64,000 nt of DNA from Ricinus communis (lineage: Eukaryota; Streptophyta; Magnoliopsida; Malpighiales; Euphorbiaceae). Below, piece by piece: positions 58,133 to 64,000 of this stretch (its first letter is position 1; the number at the start of each line of letters is the position of its first letter). The stretch lies in contig NC_063263.1 in assembly GCF_019578655.1 (NCBI RefSeq), positions 21,823,001 through 21,887,000 on the forward strand. Reading direction: 5' to 3'. Made by a program: the position numbers and the translations under genes. Under the pieces are notes generated by a model. It had not been told where the DNA came from. It saw only the letters and a list, made by a program, of their open reading frames with translations, and ran no database searches.

Positions 58133-59502
58133 ATTAAATTGAAGAATTAAATTAAATTTTTATTAAATAATTAAACTCTTTAACTAAGTTGACTAACTAA
58201 AAATTGTAAGGGATTGACTTAAATATAGACGAAATCAAAACTCAAAAATCATTTAATACGATTATCAAAGAAGAGGTACCAAAAAGATGTTAATATGGTC
58301 AAAATTCAGTGATATAAATATACTTTGCTCATGACCTATTAATCCGTATAAATATTTAGATTTATAAAATTGTTCAATAAACAAAGGGTCAATTTACGCC
58401 TTAAACTTATATTAAATACATTAAATTTAAATTTTTTTTATTAAATAGCACCTTGAACTTATGTATAAATAAGTTTCTTTAAAAAGTAAAATAACATTAC
58501 ATTTTTAGATTTTAAATGAATTATAAAAATTAAAAATAATATTTATTTAATTAACTTACTGATAGAATATCTGATGACGTACTATACAAGAGTATGTTTA
58601 GCAAAATTTAAAATTCGGATTTAAATGACCCAAAAATGACAAGTTATGTGTCTATTTGTCAAGAAAGTTAAAATTTGACTTATTTATTTTTTAGAAAGTT
58701 GAAATTTGACTTATTTAGCACTTATCAATTTTAGATCAATTAAATTTAAAATTTAAATTTTGTCAAATATGTTATTGTATATCGCGTCACTAGATATTGT
58801 ATCAGTAGATTAATGAAATTTTTTTCTAATTCTTATAATTCAATTAAAACCTAAATATCTAATATTATTTCATTTATTTAAAAATTAAATTGGATATATT
58901 TGACCCTTAAATATAAGTGTAGAAGACTATTTATTAAAAAAGTTTAAATTTAGTGTATTTGATCCTTAAATATAAGTTTAGGGACTATTTAATGAAAAAG
59001 TTTTAATTTAGTATATTTAACTTTTAGAGGTAAGCCATTTTTGTACTGTTGAATGGTTTGAAATAATGAGATCGTGCTCATCCTATTTGCATATATATTT
59101 GATTGGCATGTCTATTTTTTCGCTACTGTAACTGATATGCTAGCAAGTATAAGCTCTTGTTTTGGAAAAAGTAATGAAATCAGCTCACAAAGACAGCTAT
59201 ATTCATATTGTTTATCCATTTTCTCTGCTCAAGAACCAACAGAACTTAAAAGCACAAAGAGGTATTCTAAAAAAGAATTCTACATTCAATCTGAGAAGAC
59301 AAACATGAAGTGTAGTCAAAATTCAACTATACAATAAAAGCAACAATTTGATCAAGCGTGACTTACAGTTGCACTCAAACCAGATTTACAGTTGCAGTGT
59401 AAAATCTAGATCATTGCCAGCTAATGTGTACCTCGGCCATGCTGCATCTGCAAGAGCTAAAATCAGAATGAGTTATGTTTTTATATATGACTTCTAGTAC
59501 CA

Positions 59503-62500
59503 TCAAATGATTATTATTTGACAAATTAAGCTTAAGTACTGCAAAATCATGAATGATTTATGAGTACCTATTATCCTTTCGTGTTTGCGTTTTAATGACG
59601 TCTGCTCCTCTTGGCTAGACTGCTGCAAGTTTTCTTGCTTGTCTAGTCCATATGGTGAAGACTTTTGCTGCTCATCTTTCACAAATTGCTGTATTTCCTC
59701 AGGCTCACGTTCTCCTGTGTTCTCTATGGAATCATTACCTAACAGTATAATGAGTATCTGACAAATGTAATAGGAGATGTATTGCATAAAAGGGTTGCTA
59801 AATCTAAATGGAAAGGTACAAGTGAGCATGAACAACAGAATGAGAAAAGAGACGATTCCGATGAATAGAGTGTAGGAAGCAAGCCAAGTAAGTTTGTTTA
59901 CTGCTAGATGTATTGCAGCCATGAATGGCAAGGACATCATCCCAAGAGCTAATCCCAAAAGACATACTGACAAGCGATATAGAGAAACTACTAAATGAAT
60001 ATCACTTAGGGTTGTCCAGAAGGCGAAGAAAATGCTGACGATGGAGCTATAAAAAGCTGCTGTGATGCATATGACAAATACTTGAAACATATTATAATTT
60101 AACATGGTTGCCATTCCTTTGTCTGGGCCGTCAGAGCTGTTATATCCACCAGGCACAGTGAACGCAGCAGTGAAGGTGACTGTGGCCACAAGTATTTCAA
60201 GCAATAAAAGAATTCCAATCCGTTCTTTGATATATTCAATGTTGGGCGATTTTGGCTCCTGGAAAGTTTCTCCCTTCCGCTTGTGAAGTGTTAGGCTCGA
60301 ACCAGGGCGAGCCCCAGCAGACCACAGAGCACCATTCGTTAAACACTGCGCAACAAATCAGGGATCAAACCCATACGGTAATCAACAATCATTCTTTACT
60401 GGAGATAAAAACATACATGCTGTTAGAACTGAAGGGTCTTGCATAAATTGCAATTATAAATACAAGAATCAGCAGTTTGAATTAGTTTAGCCCGATAATA
60501 TGTTCTAGCACAAAGTTGCATTCCTTCACTACATTATTTATTTAATGTGTAAAGCATTATAGAGCTGAACTAACAACTTTTCGTTCAATTCTTACATGCC
60601 GAGCTCTTGGCGGTCCGCTGGAGATCTTTGGACAGAGATCAAAAGCAGTCAAATTGTGATTGTTGAGAAGGTTTAAGTTAATTTCTTTGTCCCGCGTGAG
60701 TGAGCACAACAGCAACATGAGAGTGAGTAGCTGCCAAATGTAATGGAGTGTTTCCATTGATGTCTTTCTCATTCAATAGCTCCTTGAGGGCAGGAGTTTC
60801 CAGTATGTATCTTACCACATGACTTTTGCCACTCTTTGCTGCAACATGAAGAATACTCTGACCTTGTTTGTTGAGCAACTCGGTTGGACATGGCCACTGC
60901 TTTAACAGCTCCTTAATTACATCAACATGACCTCTTTCGGTTGCAACATGGATAGGAAGGAAGCCCTTATTGTCCATTTCAAACATCCTACTTTTGGACC
61001 GACTCGAAATGAAGCGGACTGCATCAACCTTACCTTCGTATGCTGCCCAGTGAAGTACACTTCGTCCCTTTCTATCTCTTAACCTCAATAGTTCTGGCTT
61101 TGCCTTCACCATCTCTTCTAGCATATCTAAAAATAATTAAGAAGTGTCAAATAGAGTTATATCGTAATCACCTCTTTTATTATTATTGGCCACAATTCGA
61201 ATTTGGTTTTTTTTTTTTTTTAATTCCAATTTGGAATGGCTAACAGAAAACCATCAATTCTACTGTACTAAAACTCAAAGAGTTTTAATATAATAAAAAA
61301 GATCCAGAAACTAGTCATATATTAAATAAAATTTCAGAAAATAAATAATAATTTACTCTATATAAAAAATATAATCCTAATTTTTAAACTGAAAAAATTT
61401 ATTAATTAAAATAATATTAATATTCATAGAAGTCATGGAGAGATGACTAATTGAAAGTTTTATGCTCAAGTTCCTAGGCAAAAAGAAATTTATGCTAAGT
61501 ATTTAGTTGAAATTTGAATTCAATTAGAGTCTCATGCGTTTTGCTATATGATAACCAATTTTAAAGTACTAACAGTTCTATATTCCTTATAAAGGAACTT
61601 TTGTCAATTTTAATCTTGCCACATTCTTCTCCTTCTTTCTTTCATTTTTTCTAATAATATCATTACGAATAATGTATTAAATAAGGCACAAATCACATAA
61701 AGACAAGCACTAACATCTAAGGAATTTATTTCTATAATTTTATTTACAGTTTAACTAATTTATTGAAATTCCAAGATATAATATCTATGGATACTTGCCC
61801 TTACATAATTTATCTTCTATTTGATGAATTCATTTGTGATAATATAGTGAAAAAATATAAAAAGAAAAAGAGAAAAAAAAAAGAAGAAATTATTTAGTAA
61901 TTATATATTAAAGAACAAAATCATTTTTTACTTAATTATAAAATTAGAACCACTCTAAAAGTCCACATGACGAAATAAACAGACTTATTATTTTGCCACT
62001 CAATCATTCTTGGAGATAAGCATTGACTTAGGTTCTTTTAGTGAAAAATAATATGTTTTAATTATGGATATGTAAGAATCATTCAACCCGCATTACTTAA
62101 TCTTATTTAAATATTGGATTGATTTATCTTTTTAAATTGCATGTTATGGATTCAAATATTGAAATATAAATAAATTAAAGTTGAGATATAACAGATTCTT
62201 GATATATATTTTTACCTTTGACAGATAAGTATAAAGTTTCTAACATATTTTTGATACATAGGTATAATGCTATTGCAATATAACTAATACTTTAATACGT
62301 TATTTTTTTTCAAGAAAAAGCGTATATAATTAATATATTAATTAATAAGATACTTGCAAAAATAAGAATAAATAGTATATTAATAAAGTTTAGGTATTAG
62401 ATTGTATATTATGATTAAATAATTGATTAATAATGGTTAAAATATTATAATTAAAGTATTAGATTATATATTATAATTAAGATAATGATTAATAAATTAG

Positions 62501-64000
62501 CCGAATTTTTCATTTTCTATAGTAATATTATCAATTATTTCTTCTGTTGAACTGTTATTATATAAATTTAATTTAGTGGTAATTTAAAGAATATTTATAT
62601 TCTTAGAAGGCAGAAATGTCTATGTCAAATATTTTTCCAATGTGTATATCTACATGATGAAACAATTTATTATTTTTATTTCTAATGTCAAAATATGGTT
62701 TGAACACTTTTAAGATGTAATTTTGAATTTAAAATAAGTAATATTTTAACCTCTTAAACTTATAAAAAATTCCAAAATTACCCTGAAATTAAATATTTTA
62801 ATCTAATCATCCTGTAATAATTACAAACATTACTAATTTCTTTATTAAATCAGGAAATTATAAGACACATAAAAATCACTTTTAAACATATATAAGGGAT
62901 ATTATTAAAAATAAATTAACTCTATTTACATAATGTACACATAAATTAACTATTAAGGATATTAATATGATTATTATTTATTTTATAAAGTTAAATAATT
63001 TTTATAAATTAACATTATTAATGAATATAATATAATAAAAATAAGATTTTATTTAATTATATTATATTCATTAAATTTGAGGAATTTACATCATGAACTA
63101 GAAATATAAGTAACAAAATATGTAAAAAGAATTTGAGCGGAACGGGAGGAAAGTGTTTTCTTCTGCAAATAGAAAAAACACATTGAAATGGCTTGTTGGA
63201 ACAAAATAAAGAGTATTTTATTTAGATTTTGATTTGGAACCGAATATTTTGATCATTTGGATTAGAGCGGAATGAAATCGATAATATAATTCTAAGTATA
63301 AAAATAAAAGAAATCCTAGCACCGCAAAAGAGTGCAAACAAGCTAAAGGAAATAAATCAAATAGTATTAAAGAAGATTGATTGCAGCAAGTACCTAATTT
63401 TCCTTCCATAATGGCAGCATAAGCTGCTGAGTTTCCTTCTAGTCTTTCAAAAGAGTCATCGTGCCCAGTTGGAAGTTTCGACAATAGTGACTGAAGAATT
63501 TCTTGATACCCTTTTTTGATAGCAATACAGAGTGGAGAGCAGCCTTGTAAATTCTGATAAAACCGCACTTCGGGATCTTCAGAAACCAAAAATTGAGCCA
63601 CGGCATGGTGACCATTCATCACAGCCTCGTGCAAAGCAGTGTTCCCATACACATTTTTCATCCTCAGTAACTGACTAGCACGAGTGCTTTCTGCAGAATC
63701 TTTCCTGGAAGAGAAAGAAGATATTCCTGAAGAAATATCCGCGTCAGGACATGTAAGAATTCGAGTTATATCAAGCATTCCACTTCTAGCAGCCAAATGA
63801 AGAGCTGTATTGCCTTTGATATCTTTCTTGACAATGAGTGAAGGAAATTCAGAAGCAATGAGTTTGGCGATCTCCTTGCTTCCGGAACTTATCGCGACAT
63901 GAAGCAATGAATTCCCTGACGGGCCTACTTGATCAAAGATGGCTGAGAGATCCTCTTTTGAAATTATTTTTAGCGAATTGATGAAGTAGTCAGTGTTCGC
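59503..64000 (-). pseudogene. second ankyrin-repeat PGG gene, frameshifted, 5' end beyond window
   Basis: Minus-strand exons: from beyond 64000 to 63394, then 61126-60596, then 60345-59503. Exon 1 carries ankyrin repeats (GNSLLHVAISSG, GNTALHLAARSG, GNTALHEAVMNG, GCSPLCIAIKKG). Exon 2 has four more, and exon 3 has the PGG domain (VPGGYNSSDGPDKG) with four membrane helices. The acceptor before exon 2 (tttttag) and both donors are canonical. Compared with the sister gene at 33868-39089, exon 2 lacks two bases near 60703-60708, and the frame stops at 60678-60680 before the PGG exon. It therefore encodes at best a soluble ankyrin protein. The 3' end may extend: a donor near 59567 and acceptor near 59462 would add a short last exon ending near 59401. 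It could be a recent pseudogene or an assembly error. Confidence 0.8.
61131..63390 (-). other. intron 1 of the second ankyrin gene
   Basis: About 2.3 kb of AT-rich DNA between the exon 1 donor (63393) and exon 2 acceptor. Unlike the sister gene it has no hAT-type element, so that insertion in the first gene came after the duplication or was lost here. No other gene seen. Confidence 0.6.

Larger units (their letters stand above)
55961..59400. other. AT-rich intergenic region
   Basis: No gene supported. It contains a long TA microsatellite, a 112-bp tandem duplication and, at 57490-57770, sequence similar to 11180-11450. The last 200 bases are related to the 3' flank of the first ankyrin gene. 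Confidence 0.55.

Overview
The window is nuclear DNA of a flowering plant, most likely a woody eudicot. The evidence is spliced genes with GT-AG introns, a plastid-type geranylgeranyl reductase, plant ankyrin-PGG genes, and dense decayed plant transposons (Ty3 chromovirus, Athila-like Ty3, two Ty1/copia, a LINE, hAT-type elements, a TRIM) plus an endogenous petuvirus/florendovirus-like pararetrovirus. I cannot name the species. Base composition is AT-rich outside exons, and gene density is low.

Layout. 0.5-10.9 kb (+): an eight-exon apyrase (GDA1/CD39) gene whose exons join into one 550-residue reading frame. A TRIM element sits in intron 2 and a hAT-type element in intron 4. 11.5-16.4 kb (+): a 5'-truncated chromovirus with a 2.6-kb 3' LTR that holds a perfect 249-bp tandem duplication. 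16.4-20.1 kb (-): a pararetrovirus fragment (coat C-terminus, zinc knuckle, protease, RT, RNase H, a second ORF, promoter). 20.1-21.7 kb (-): an intronless, broken serine carboxypeptidase copy. 22.0-22.4 kb: a hAT-type element. 22.9-24.3 kb (-): an intact single-exon geranylgeranyl reductase. 27.0-27.6 kb: a gag remnant.

28.5-64 kb is a minus-strand ankyrin-PGG gene neighbourhood torn apart by retroelements. It has a PGG-domain scrap at 28.5 kb, with a copia element inserted at its edge (28.7-33.4 kb, TSD ctcaa). It has a three-exon ankyrin-PGG gene at 33.9-39.1 kb and a second ankyrin-PGG copy at 59.5-64 kb, which runs off the window and carries a 2-nt deletion. Between the two ankyrin genes lie a Mutator transposase N-terminal scrap and a 10.7-kb Athila-like element nested inside the LTR of a reverse-oriented copia element. 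A LINE split by about 1 kb of foreign DNA follows.

The intact genes are unrelated in function: nucleotide hydrolysis in the secretory system, chlorophyll/tocopherol side-chain reduction in plastids, and membrane ankyrin signalling. I see no operon-like or cluster-like pathway. The most unusual unexplained structure is the Athila-like element's repeated near-palindrome (seven copies in an 86-bp tandem array after pol, two more in each LTR). Next come the ankyrin gene's lost splice acceptor, which has an in-frame rescue site 9 nt away, and the apyrase's altered conserved regions.
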